Part shown: in pieces, positions 47,225-55,561 of the stretch
Numbering within the stretch: the first letter of the stretch is position 1
Layout of the letters: each line of letters opens with the position of its first letter
Notes under the pieces: model-generated
What the model saw: only the letters and a program-made list of their open reading frames with translations
Database searches by the model: none
Told to the model about the DNA's origin: nothing
Assembly (NCBI GenBank): GCA_965216255.1
Contig: OZ244148.1
Span: forward strand, 1,798,001 to 1,862,000
Direction of reading: 5' to 3'
DNA length: 64,000 bases
DNA from: G965216255 sp965216255
GTDB lineage: Bacteria; Bacteroidota; Rhodothermia; Rhodothermales; Bin80
Program-made: the position numbers and the translations under genes

Positions 47225-48439
47225 TCAGCCATTATCGTTCCCCCTGGGGACGAAGGACTGCAGTCCCGTAATGGCGCGCCCAAGTATCAGGCCATGAATG
47301 TCATAAGTACCCTCATACGTATTTACGCTTTCGAGATTCATCATGTGGTGCACGACGCGAAATTCCCCGCTGATGCCATTTCCTCCCAGAATGTCGCGGG
47401 CCGTGCGGGCAATGGCGAGTGCAGTGCCACAGTTGTTGCGCTTGGCCAGGGACACCATTTCGGGCCGGGCCTCACCGGCATCCATCAGCGCCCCCAGACG
47501 CCAAGCCAGTAGCTGCATCTGTGTGATGTCGGTGAGCATGTTGGCAAGCTTCGTCTGAACCAACTGCATCGCCGCAATTGGATATCCGAATTGATGGCGC
47601 TCCAGCGCATAGCGCCGCGCCCGCCGGAAGCAGTTCTCCGCGGCGCCCAGCGCACCCCACACAATACCGTAACGGGCGCTGTTGAGACAAGCAAAGGGCC
47701 CACGCAGCCCCCGCACTTCGGGAAACACCCGAGATTCAGGTACAAACACGTCCTGCAGTACGATTTCGCCGGTATGCGAGGCGCGAAGGGACATCTTGTG
47801 CCCGGTCTTAGGCGCGGTGAAGCCCTTACTGTCGCAATCTATTAGAAAGCCGCGTATTATGCCGGCATCGGCCGGGCGACCCTTCGCCTTGGCCCACACC
47901 ACGGAGACATCGGCAATCGGAGAATTCGTGATCCACATCTTGGCCCCATTCAGCACCCAGCCTCCCTCGACGCGCGCGGCCACTGTCTCCATGGATCCTG
48001 GGTCGGAGCCGTGATTGGGCTCCGTAAGGCCGAAGCAGCCAATGAGTTCACCGGCGGCGAGACCCGGCAGGTAGGTTCTTCGCTGCTCCTCGGTCCCAAA
48101 CCGATGAATCGGAAGCATAACCAGCGAAGACTGCACGGACATGAAGGACCGGTAGCCCGAATCGATCCGTTCGAGTTCACGAGCCACCAGTCCGTACGAG
48201 GTATAGCTGACACCAGCCCCGCCGTATGCTTCCGGAATGAATGCCCCAAGCAACCCTAGCTCCCCCATTTCCCGAGGAATCTCACCGTGAAATACCTCAT
48301 CCTGGTTACCTTCAAGTGCCCGCGGTTCCAGTTTCTGCTGTGCATACCGCCTGGCAGTCAGCATGATAAGCCGCTCTTGCTCCCCCAGAGTAGATTCCAA
48401 CTGGTAGGCATCATCCACGTTCAGTCGCTGCTTCGCCAT
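47225..48439 (-). CDS. Acyl-CoA dehydrogenase, glutaryl-CoA dehydrogenase-like
   Basis: 404 residues. FAD/acyl-CoA signature GCFGLTEPNHGSDPGSM, KMWITNSPIADVSVVWAK, RRARRYALERHQFGYPIAAMQLVQ, and a C-terminal catalytic Glu in NTYEGTYDIHGLILGRAITG, the position and context typical of glutaryl-CoA dehydrogenases. Acts in lysine/tryptophan catabolism if that assignment is right. The product could also be a related short-chain acyl-CoA dehydrogenase. Confidence 0.88.
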   Translation of the reverse strand: MAKQRLNVDDAYQLESTLGEQERLIMLTARRYAQQKLEPRALEGNQDEVFHGEIPREMGELGLLGAFIPEAYGGAGVSYTSYGLVARELERIDSGYRSFMSVQSSLVMLPIHRFGTEEQRRTYLPGLAAGELIGCFGLTEPNHGSDPGSMETVAARVEGGWVLNGAKMWITNSPIADVSVVWAKAKGRPADAGIIRGFLIDCDSKGFTAPKTGHKMSLRASHTGEIVLQDVFVPESRVFPEVRGLRGPFACLNSARYGIVWGALGAAENCFRRARRYALERHQFGYPIAAMQLVQTKLANMLTDITQMQLLAWRLGALMDAGEARPEMVSLAKRNNCGTALAIARTARDILGGNGISGEFRVVHHMMNLESVNTYEGTYDIHGLILGRAITGLQSFVPRGNDNG

Positions 48440-48586
48440 GGAAATTCCTTAATGTTTGCCCTCCATTGTGACGCTTCCGTGGTACTCCTTCGGTCAGCTG
48501 ACGTTCGAAGTAGCTTGTCCCAGTGCAACCGTTACACCCCCAAGTAGTAGTACCATGCGCCTACCGAATTCCACCTAGCGTTCATT

Positions 48587-49105
48587 ATGTATCCAAGATC
48601 TAGCCTTGCCGGCGCGCTGGCAGCTGCCGTCCTCATGCTGGTTCCGTCGCTTACTGCAACCTCCCAGAAACTTAAACCCCGGATTGGACTGGGTCTGAAT
48701 ACCATGCTGACCACCGGGGAACGCCTGTTAGCCTTAGGACTCAATGCCAGGGTTGCATTCCCTTACAACAGGGATCTTTCCTTTGCCATCGACCTGGGGC
48801 TTACGGGCTTCGTCCTTGGCGGGCGAGAGGACGCCGCCTATTATGTAAACCCGCAGGGTTCGGCAATCATCACGATATATCCCCACCATCCCCGCTCGCC
48901 CTACGTGATTACCGGATTCGGCGGCCACATACCCGTCGGAAACGCAAGAGAGTCCGGCGAGGGTGGTCCCACCCTACACGCCGGAATAGGGTGGGTCGTA
49001 GGGCTTGTGGACACGTCTCTGTACATAGAGATAGACCCCGCGCTACTCATTGCCAAGGACTACGTGGACCTGCTGCTCCCCATACGATTGGGAATTGTAA
49101 TGTAG
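48587..49105 (+). CDS. Small outer-membrane beta-barrel-like protein
   Basis: 172 residues: N-terminal signal peptide (LAGALAAAVLMLVPSLTATSQ), then alternating hydrophobic strands (RIGLGLNTML, LSFAIDLGLTGF, SPYVITGFGGHI, TLHAGIGWVVGL, LLLPIRLGIVM) ending in Met rather than Phe. Likely an outer-membrane barrel; no specific family. Confidence 0.6.
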   Translation: MYPRSSLAGALAAAVLMLVPSLTATSQKLKPRIGLGLNTMLTTGERLLALGLNARVAFPYNRDLSFAIDLGLTGFVLGGREDAAYYVNPQGSAIITIYPHHPRSPYVITGFGGHIPVGNARESGEGGPTLHAGIGWVVGLVDTSLYIEIDPALLIAKDYVDLLLPIRLGIVM

Positions 49106-49293
49106 CACGAGGCCGCAGGCACGGAGCTTTATCCAGGGTCCAAAATCGGCGAGAGCGGCGGTGCGCGTTTCACATCGTCTGATCCAGAGCCCCAAGGCTC
49201 GAACCGGCACAGGGGCCGGCGCCTATTGCGCTGGCATGGCAAGCCGCCGAGCGAACCGATCGCATCGTGCCCGCTGAACTGGGCGTCTGTTCC

Positions 49294-50439
49294 ATGCTCG
49301 GCATCTACGTTCATATTCCCTTTTGCAGCCAGCGCTGCGTTTACTGCGACTTCTATTTTGTCACGACCAAGGGAGAGCGCACCACGTTCGTGGATGCCCT
49401 CTGCCGCGAAATACAGCACTACGGCCGTCTCTACGGGCACGAAAGCGTGGAAACGATGTATTTCGGCGGTGGCACGCCATCGCTGCTTTCGCTATCCGAC
49501 CTTGGGCGCATTCTTTCTGCGCTAAGGCAGCATTTTCATCTGGAGGCAGCACGCGAGGTCACCTTCGAAATGAACCCGGAGGACCTGGACCTGCAGTACT
49601 TGTCCGGGCTCCGGGAACTCGGCATCAACCGCGTAAGCATCGGCATTCAGTCGTTCTTCGAAGAGGATCTCCGCTTCATGAACCGCAGCCACTCCAGCGC
49701 CGAGGCCGAGGCCGCCATCCCGGTGCTGCGGCAGGCGGGCTTCCAGAATTTCACGGTAGACCTGATCTTCGGCCTGCCCGAACAGTCCATAGGCCGATGG
49801 ATGACTAACCTGGCCCGGGTCATGGACCTAGGCACACCCCATATTTCGACGTACGGGCTCACCATTGAAGAAGGTACTCCGCTTCATAAACTCGTGCGGC
49901 GGGGGCTCATACGTCCTGCAGATGAGGAACACCAGGCACAGTGCCTCGGGCACACCATGGATACCCTTAGTGCGGCAGGCTACCAGCAGTACGAAATTTC
50001 CAGCTTTGCGCTGCCCGGCCACCGGGCCCTGCACAATCAGCGCTACTGGCAGCATGCCAACTACCTGGGCTTGGGGCCCAGCGCACATTCCTTCCGCTGG
50101 GATCCGCCCCAAAGGGAGCCTGCAGAGCGCTGGAGCAACGTGCGCAGCCTGCGCCGCTATATGTCTGTGCTTGCCGAAGAAACATTGCCCGTCGATTTCA
50201 GGGAGACGCTGACAAGAGCCAACCTTGCCAATGAACGCCTAATGCTCGGGCTTCGAACGGCGGAAGGGATTGATCTGGAAGAGCTGAAGTCAACCTTCGA
50301 CTACGACCTGGCGGCGCACAGGCACAAGGAATTGGCAGAATTGGAAGCCCTCGGGCTGATTGAGAAGGGAAGCCATGTCTGGCTTACAGAACGTGGCAAA
50401 TTGCTCTGCGATACGGTGACCGCACGACTTCTGCCGTGA
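49294..50439 (+). CDS. hemW: HemW-like radical SAM protein (heme chaperone)
   Basis: 381 residues from ATG 49294 (MLGIYVHIPFCSQRCVYCDFYF); a GTG 27 bp upstream is less family-like. Radical SAM cluster CxxxCxxC in CSQRCVYC, GGGTPSLLS, EMNPEDLD, NRVSIGIQSF and DLIFGLPEQ are all HemW/HemN-like. The C-terminal HemN domain has YEISSFALPGHRALHNQRYW and GLGPSAHSF. HemW proteins bind heme and are often misannotated as coproporphyrinogen oxidase. Confidence 0.92.
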   Translation: MLGIYVHIPFCSQRCVYCDFYFVTTKGERTTFVDALCREIQHYGRLYGHESVETMYFGGGTPSLLSLSDLGRILSALRQHFHLEAAREVTFEMNPEDLDLQYLSGLRELGINRVSIGIQSFFEEDLRFMNRSHSSAEAEAAIPVLRQAGFQNFTVDLIFGLPEQSIGRWMTNLARVMDLGTPHISTYGLTIEEGTPLHKLVRRGLIRPADEEHQAQCLGHTMDTLSAAGYQQYEISSFALPGHRALHNQRYWQHANYLGLGPSAHSFRWDPPQREPAERWSNVRSLRRYMSVLAEETLPVDFRETLTRANLANERLMLGLRTAEGIDLEELKSTFDYDLAAHRHKELAELEALGLIEKGSHVWLTERGKLLCDTVTARLLP

Positions 50440-50506
50440 CGAACCGCTACCCGTACAGACGGTACAAGGGCCACCGCGGTAGCACCCTACTATTCGACGG
50501 CCACAC

Positions 50507-50965
50507 GTGAAAGCCTACTTGCCTTTCCTCCTTGCATTTGCCGGATGCGCCTCCAAGGGGCCTGCAGAAGAGGCTTCGTTCCGCAGGGATGGCACGCTGG
50601 AATTCTTGCGCCCGGACGGGGCCATCGTGCATACCATTGACGTCGAAATAGCGGAAGATGAAGCGAGCCGGCAGCGTGGCCTAATGGCCCGTCGGCAGAT
50701 GACCCTCGGTGAAGGGATGCTTTTTCTGTTTTCCAGACCGGATAGCCTTCGGTTCTGGATGGCGAACACTCCGATGCCGCTCGACATCATGTTCCTTGCG
50801 TCTGATACTAGCATCGTGAACATCGCAAAGCGCACGCGGCCACTTTCTCGCGAAAACATTCTCTCCGACGGGCTGGCCCAGTATGTGGTAGAGGTCAGGG
50901 GCGGGTTCTCTGACCGGTTTCGCATTGACGAGAGCGTATCCATAAGATGGAACCGAACAGAATGA
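50507..50965 (+). CDS. DUF192 family lipoprotein, copy 1
   Basis: 152 residues from GTG 50507. A lipobox-like LLAFAGC suggests a lipoprotein. DUF192 core: IAEDEASRQRGLMARRQMTLGEGMLFLF, LRFWMANTPMPLDIMFLASD. Function unknown; the family forms small secreted beta-barrels. Followed directly by a second copy with an ATGA overlap. Confidence 0.85.
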   Translation: MKAYLPFLLAFAGCASKGPAEEASFRRDGTLEFLRPDGAIVHTIDVEIAEDEASRQRGLMARRQMTLGEGMLFLFSRPDSLRFWMANTPMPLDIMFLASDTSIVNIAKRTRPLSRENILSDGLAQYVVEVRGGFSDRFRIDESVSIRWNRTE

Positions 50966-51441
50966 CCATGCGCCTTCTGGTCCTTAGCATCATGGTGGTT
51001 CAAGCCATCTCCTGCCGCGGCGTCGAGGAGGAAACACGTCCCGCCAAAGTGTCCATACCATTTCGGGTGGACGGAGTGCTCGAGTTTGTGCGCACGGGTG
51101 AGCCGCTGCTTGCCATCGACATCGAGATTGCGGAATCTGACTCAGCCCAAGAGCGGGGCATGATGCAGCGAACGTCCTTTCCGCCAAATTCGGGTATGCT
51201 CTTTCCCTTCGAACAGGAGGAAGTACGTCAATTTTGGATGGGGAATACGCCGCTGGCTCTGGATCTGCTTTTTATCGCCGCAGACTCCCAGGTAGTGGAT
51301 TTCTCCACCTATGCCAAGCCTTTCTCGGTGGATCTGATCCGGTCGCGCGTCCCGGCCCAGCACGTGCTTGAAGTACCTGCCGGCTTTGTGGACGCACAGG
51401 GCATCGTGGAAGGCGACTTCGTTCGCTGGCGCAGGAACTAG
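50962..51441 (+). CDS. DUF192 family lipoprotein, copy 2
   Basis: 159 residues from ATG 50962, which overlaps the stop of copy 1 (ATGA). Lipobox-like VVQAISC. Same DUF192 core (ERGMMQRTSFPPNSGMLFPF, RQFWMGNTPLALDLLFIAAD). A tandem duplicate, now clearly diverged, translated by coupling with copy 1. Confidence 0.85.
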   Translation: MTMRLLVLSIMVVQAISCRGVEEETRPAKVSIPFRVDGVLEFVRTGEPLLAIDIEIAESDSAQERGMMQRTSFPPNSGMLFPFEQEEVRQFWMGNTPLALDLLFIAADSQVVDFSTYAKPFSVDLIRSRVPAQHVLEVPAGFVDAQGIVEGDFVRWRRN

Positions 51442-51448
51442 GGATGCG

Positions 51449-51784
51449 CTACAGCCCGAATGACTCGCCGCATGCGCAGGTCCGGGCGGCCTGCGGATTT
51501 CGGAAATGAAATCCTTTCCCTTCCAGGCCGTCTGAAAAGTCGAGTTCGACTTCTTCCACGTAGAGGCCGCTGCGCCTGTCAACGGCCACGCGCAGGCCCT
51601 CGACAGTCCTGACTTGATCCACCTCGTTTATGATTGAATCCCAGCCCAATTCATATGTCAGGCCGGAACATCCGCCCGGCACCACGGCTACGCGCAGCAC
51701 GTGGGTAGCCAGGTCGACGTCCTCCCCGCGGGCAATCTCCCGAATTCTTCCAAGAGCACGATCTGTAATCTGAAGGTCCATCAA
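51449..51784 (-). CDS. Iron-sulfur cluster assembly A-type carrier (SufA/IscA/HesB family)
   Basis: 111 residues. Three family cysteines are present: GGCSGLTYEL and the C-terminal TCACGESF. VDRRSGLYVEEVELDFSDGLEGKGF is the usual core. Delivers or scaffolds Fe-S clusters. Divergent from sufB (30 bp between starts), so both probably share a regulatory region. Confidence 0.9.
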   Translation of the reverse strand: MMDLQITDRALGRIREIARGEDVDLATHVLRVAVVPGGCSGLTYELGWDSIINEVDQVRTVEGLRVAVDRRSGLYVEEVELDFSDGLEGKGFHFRNPQAARTCACGESFGL

Positions 51785-51813
51785 TCAGTAGCAGAAGTTT
51801 CGGAAACAAGCGG

Positions 51814-53370
51814 TTGAATTCAGAAACAGACCACATGAACGAACGTATCACAGATAAAGTTTTGCGGCGCACATTCTTCGACAGTGCTCCGAAACATGAC
51901 CGTCACCGGATGAATACCGACACGCAGTATCTACATGAAGTCGCCGAGAGCGACTACGAGCACGGGTGGGTCTCCGACATTCAGGCTGACACCATTCCGA
52001 AGGGCCTCAATGCAGGCGTCGTACGGCTGATTGCTGAAAAAAAGGGCGATCCCGCATGGATGCTTAAACGACGGATGCAGGCATTCCGCCATTGGCAGAC
52101 GCTGGCGGATGACAAAGATAAGCATCCAACGTGGGCGCATCTAGACTATCCCTACATCGACTTTCAGGCTATCAGTTACTACTCGGCGCCCAATAGTAAG
52201 CCGAAATATGAAAGCCTCGACGAGGTTGACCCCGAATTGCTGCGAACCTTTGACGCGTTGGGCATCCCGCTTGAAGAGCGCAAGCTACTGGCAGGCGTGG
52301 CCGTGGATGCCGTGCTTGACAGCGTATCGGTTGCTACCACCTTCAAGGAAGAGCTGGGCAAGCTGGGCATCATCTTTTGCTCATTCTCGGAAGCGGTAGA
52401 GAAGCATCCGGAGCTGGTGCAGAAATACATGGGGTCCGTCGTACCGCATACGGACAACTTTTATGCCGCACTGAATGCTGCGGTCTTCAGCGACGGTTCG
52501 TTCTGCTACATCCCGCCGGGAGTACGGTGCCCCATGGAGCTTTCTACCTACTTCCGGATCAACCAGGCCGGCACGGGGCAATTCGAGCGGACGCTGATTG
52601 TGGCCGATGAAGGATCCTACGTATCCTACCTCGAGGGTTGCACTGCTCCGCGACGCGATGAGAATCAGTTGCACGCGGCCGTAGTGGAAATCGTGGCGGC
52701 AAAGGGCGCCGAGGTTAAATACTCGACGATCCAGAATTGGTATCCAGGCAGCCTTGAAGGAATAGGAGGTGTATTTAATTTCGTCACAAAGCGGGGACTC
52801 TGTGCCGGCTCCGGATCCAAAATTTCATGGACACAGCTGGAGACGGGCTCGGCCATCACATGGAAGTACCCCAGCGTCATTCTGAAGGGAGATCGATCAA
52901 TCGGAGAGTTCTATTCCGTGGCCTTTACCAAGGGCAGGCAGCAGGCAGATACCGGCACCAAGATGATCCACCTAGGCAAGAATACCTCAAGCACCATTAT
53001 TTCCAAGGGAATTTCAGCCGGCCGGTCCAGCAACAGTTATCGGGGGCTGGTACGCGTCAACAAGGGAGCCGAAAATGCCCGCAATTTCTCCCAGTGCGAT
53101 TCCATGCTCCTAGGGGATCGCTGCGGTGCCCATACCTTTCCCTACCTAGAGGTCAAAAACCCTACGGCGCAGGTGGAACACGAAGCCACGACTTCGAAGA
53201 TAGGAGAGGACCAGATCTTCTATTGCAAGCAGCGGGGCATCAGCGAGCAGGATGCCATCAAGCTTATTGTCAGCGGTTTCTGCCAAGAGATTCTGGCCAA
53301 GCTTCCGATGGAATTTGCCGTGGAGGCTCGCAAGCTCCTGGCCATCGAGCTGGAAGGCTCCGTAGGATAG
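51814..53370 (+). CDS. sufB: Fe-S cluster assembly protein SufB
   Basis: 518 codons from ATG 51814. The family N-terminus (YEHGWVSDIQADTIPKGLN) begins after ATG 51910, so the first 32 codons may be untranslated. SufB core: YMGSVVPHTDNFYAALNAAVFSDGSFCYIPPGVRCPMELSTYFRIN, EGCTAP and KYSTIQNWYPG, and the C-terminal SQCDSMLLGD...HEATTSKIGEDQIFYCKQRGI. Scaffold subunit of the SufBCD complex. First gene of the suf operon. Confidence 0.95.
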   Translation: MNSETDHMNERITDKVLRRTFFDSAPKHDRHRMNTDTQYLHEVAESDYEHGWVSDIQADTIPKGLNAGVVRLIAEKKGDPAWMLKRRMQAFRHWQTLADDKDKHPTWAHLDYPYIDFQAISYYSAPNSKPKYESLDEVDPELLRTFDALGIPLEERKLLAGVAVDAVLDSVSVATTFKEELGKLGIIFCSFSEAVEKHPELVQKYMGSVVPHTDNFYAALNAAVFSDGSFCYIPPGVRCPMELSTYFRINQAGTGQFERTLIVADEGSYVSYLEGCTAPRRDENQLHAAVVEIVAAKGAEVKYSTIQNWYPGSLEGIGGVFNFVTKRGLCAGSGSKISWTQLETGSAITWKYPSVILKGDRSIGEFYSVAFTKGRQQADTGTKMIHLGKNTSSTIISKGISAGRSSNSYRGLVRVNKGAENARNFSQCDSMLLGDRCGAHTFPYLEVKNPTAQVEHEATTSKIGEDQIFYCKQRGISEQDAIKLIVSGFCQEILAKLPMEFAVEARKLLAIELEGSVG

Positions 53371-53428
53371 CCACTGTTCCCATAATTTCTGTTAAATAGA
53401 GCCGCGCCAACGGCCCGGCGATCTACGC

Positions 53429-54199
53429 ATGCAACCCATTCTTAAAATACAAGACCTGAAGGCATCCGTCGACGGCATGCCCATCCTAAAGGGGGTCGAC
53501 CTTACGATTTATCCCGGCGAACTGCATGCCGTCATGGGCCCGAATGGCTCTGGCAAAAGCACGCTCGCATCCGTCTTGGCTGGACGGGAGGACTATGATG
53601 TGGACGGCGGAACAGTACGGTATCAGGGTGAGGATCTCCTCGATTTGGAGGTAGACGAGCGCGCCCGCGCAGGCCTGTTCATGGCGTTCCAGTACCCGGT
53701 GGAGCTGCCGGGCGTGAGCATGATGAATTTCATCAAGCAGGCTGTCAATTCGGTACGCGCACATCGGGGCAAGGAGCCGCTGGGCGCAGCGGCTTTGCTC
53801 AAGCGTGCCCGAGAGAAAGCGGCCCTCATTGGAATGGACTCAAAGCTCAAGCATCGTTCGGTCAATGAAGGCTTTTCCGGCGGCGAGAAGAAGCGAAACG
53901 AGATTTTTCAGCTTGCCATGCTGGAGCCTACCGTGGCCATCCTGGATGAAACGGACTCCGGCCTTGATATTGACGCGCTTCGGTGTGTAGCCGACGGCGT
54001 TAACATCTTGCGTACACGCGAACGGGCCTTTCTGGTCATCACGCATTATCAGCGGCTCCTGAATTACATCGTTCCAGACTTTGTACACGTCATGGTGGAC
54101 GGCCGCATCGTGAAGAGCGGCGGCAAGGAGCTGGCGCTCGCTTTGGAAGCGCGCGGCTACGACTGGATTCGCGACGAGACCTCCACCGTCCCCGCGTAG
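53429..54199 (+). CDS. sufC: Fe-S assembly ATPase SufC
   Basis: 256 residues. ABC ATPase with Walker A GPNGSGKST, SufC-specific signature NEGFSGGEKKRNEIFQL, Walker B VAILDETDSGLDIDAL and switch His in VITHYQRLLNYI. Powers SufBCD. Lies 58 bp after sufB and 21 bp before sufD. Confidence 0.96.
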   Translation: MQPILKIQDLKASVDGMPILKGVDLTIYPGELHAVMGPNGSGKSTLASVLAGREDYDVDGGTVRYQGEDLLDLEVDERARAGLFMAFQYPVELPGVSMMNFIKQAVNSVRAHRGKEPLGAAALLKRAREKAALIGMDSKLKHRSVNEGFSGGEKKRNEIFQLAMLEPTVAILDETDSGLDIDALRCVADGVNILRTRERAFLVITHYQRLLNYIVPDFVHVMVDGRIVKSGGKELALALEARGYDWIRDETSTVPA

Positions 54200-54220
54200 G
54201 GGCACTTGTGCGTGCTAATT

Positions 54221-55525
54221 ATGGCGAGAGCGGCTGCCCTGCGGCTTGAAGACCGATTCCTGTCCGCATTTTCCCGTTTAGGGGAAGCATCTACCAATGG
54301 CAAGTCGGCGCACCTGGCTGCGCTGCGTAAAGAAGCCCTGGACTGCTTCGCCGTGCAGGGCTTTCCCAGGCCCCGAACGGAAGCCTGGAAATACACCAAC
54401 CTGCGCAGCGTTCTGCGGCGTCCAATTCCCCTGGAGTCCGGCATTGCGGCCGGCACGGCACCCGTCGCCATACCAGGCCTGGATGCCCACGTGGTAGTGC
54501 TGGTAGATGGCCGGTTCAGCCGGGAGCATTCCCGCATTGGCGATTTGCCGGAGGGAACGGTGGTTTCGGGCCTGGCAGAAGCATGTCACACCCATAACGA
54601 GGTCGTGCGGCGCCACCTGTCACGCTACGCCCCAATTGACGGCTGTCCCTTTGTTGCCCTAAATACGGCGGGGCTGGCAGACGGAGCATTCATATATCTT
54701 CCGCGCGGCGTCCAGCTAGATCGCCCCGTTCATCTTGTTCATCTTATTACGTCGGCAGCATTCCTCCAGCCCCGGACGCTAGTGGTGGCCGGGGCAGAGT
54801 CTCTTCTCGAGCTCGTCCAGTCGGCGGAAATACGAGATGCTAACCCGGCGTTTGTGAATGCCGTGACCGAGGTTTGCGTTGAGAGCCACGCCCGGGTAGA
54901 GCTTGTCGAGGTGCAGACGCTACCTGCCACCGTGACTACGGTTACCTCCCTGCACGCGAATCAGAAAGCCGGAAGCCATTTCGGCAGCCATACTTTCACC
55001 TTCGACGGCGAGATTGTCCGCAACAATGTCGTTATCACAGCGAACGCGGAGCACTGCGAAACCAAGCTGAACGGATTATTTCTTGCGTGCGGGACCACGC
55101 ATGTCGACAACCACACGCTGGTAGACCATGCCAAGCCGGACTGCTACAGCTCTGAGCTTTACAAGGGCATTCTCAACGACCGGGCAACGGGTGTATTCAA
55201 CGGCAAGGTACTTGTCCGGCAGGATGCGCAGCGGATCAACGCGTATCAGTCCAGCAAGGCCGTCGTTTTGACCGACACGGCCCGGATGTATGCTAAGCCC
55301 GAATTGGAGATCTATGCGGACGATGTCAAATGCAGCCACGGGGCAACCACCGGACAGCTGGACAAGGATGCCCTGTTTTATCTGCGGGCGCGCGGACTGA
55401 CGCCGCAGCAGGCCAGGGCCATCCTGCTGGAATCCTTTTCCCGCGAACTCTTCGAGCCCATCCGCCTGCCACCACTGCGACAGCACCTCGAACATCTGGT
55501 CGCCGCCTGGCTCGGCAGGTCCTAG
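54221..55525 (+). CDS. sufD: Fe-S cluster assembly protein SufD
   Basis: 434 residues from ATG 54221 (MARAAALRLEDRFL); a TTG 15 bp upstream is an alternative. N-terminal helical part with GFPRPRTEAWKYTNLR, then the SufBD beta-helix with FGSHTFTFDGEIVRNNV, DNHTLVDHAKPDCYSSELYKGIL and GATTGQLDKDALFYLRARGL. Heterodimer partner of SufB. Confidence 0.95.
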   Translation: MARAAALRLEDRFLSAFSRLGEASTNGKSAHLAALRKEALDCFAVQGFPRPRTEAWKYTNLRSVLRRPIPLESGIAAGTAPVAIPGLDAHVVVLVDGRFSREHSRIGDLPEGTVVSGLAEACHTHNEVVRRHLSRYAPIDGCPFVALNTAGLADGAFIYLPRGVQLDRPVHLVHLITSAAFLQPRTLVVAGAESLLELVQSAEIRDANPAFVNAVTEVCVESHARVELVEVQTLPATVTTVTSLHANQKAGSHFGSHTFTFDGEIVRNNVVITANAEHCETKLNGLFLACGTTHVDNHTLVDHAKPDCYSSELYKGILNDRATGVFNGKVLVRQDAQRINAYQSSKAVVLTDTARMYAKPELEIYADDVKCSHGATTGQLDKDALFYLRARGLTPQQARAILLESFSRELFEPIRLPPLRQHLEHLVAAWLGRS

Positions 55526-55561
55526 ATCAGGCGCTTCGCCGTACCAGCCAGGAGGCCGCCC

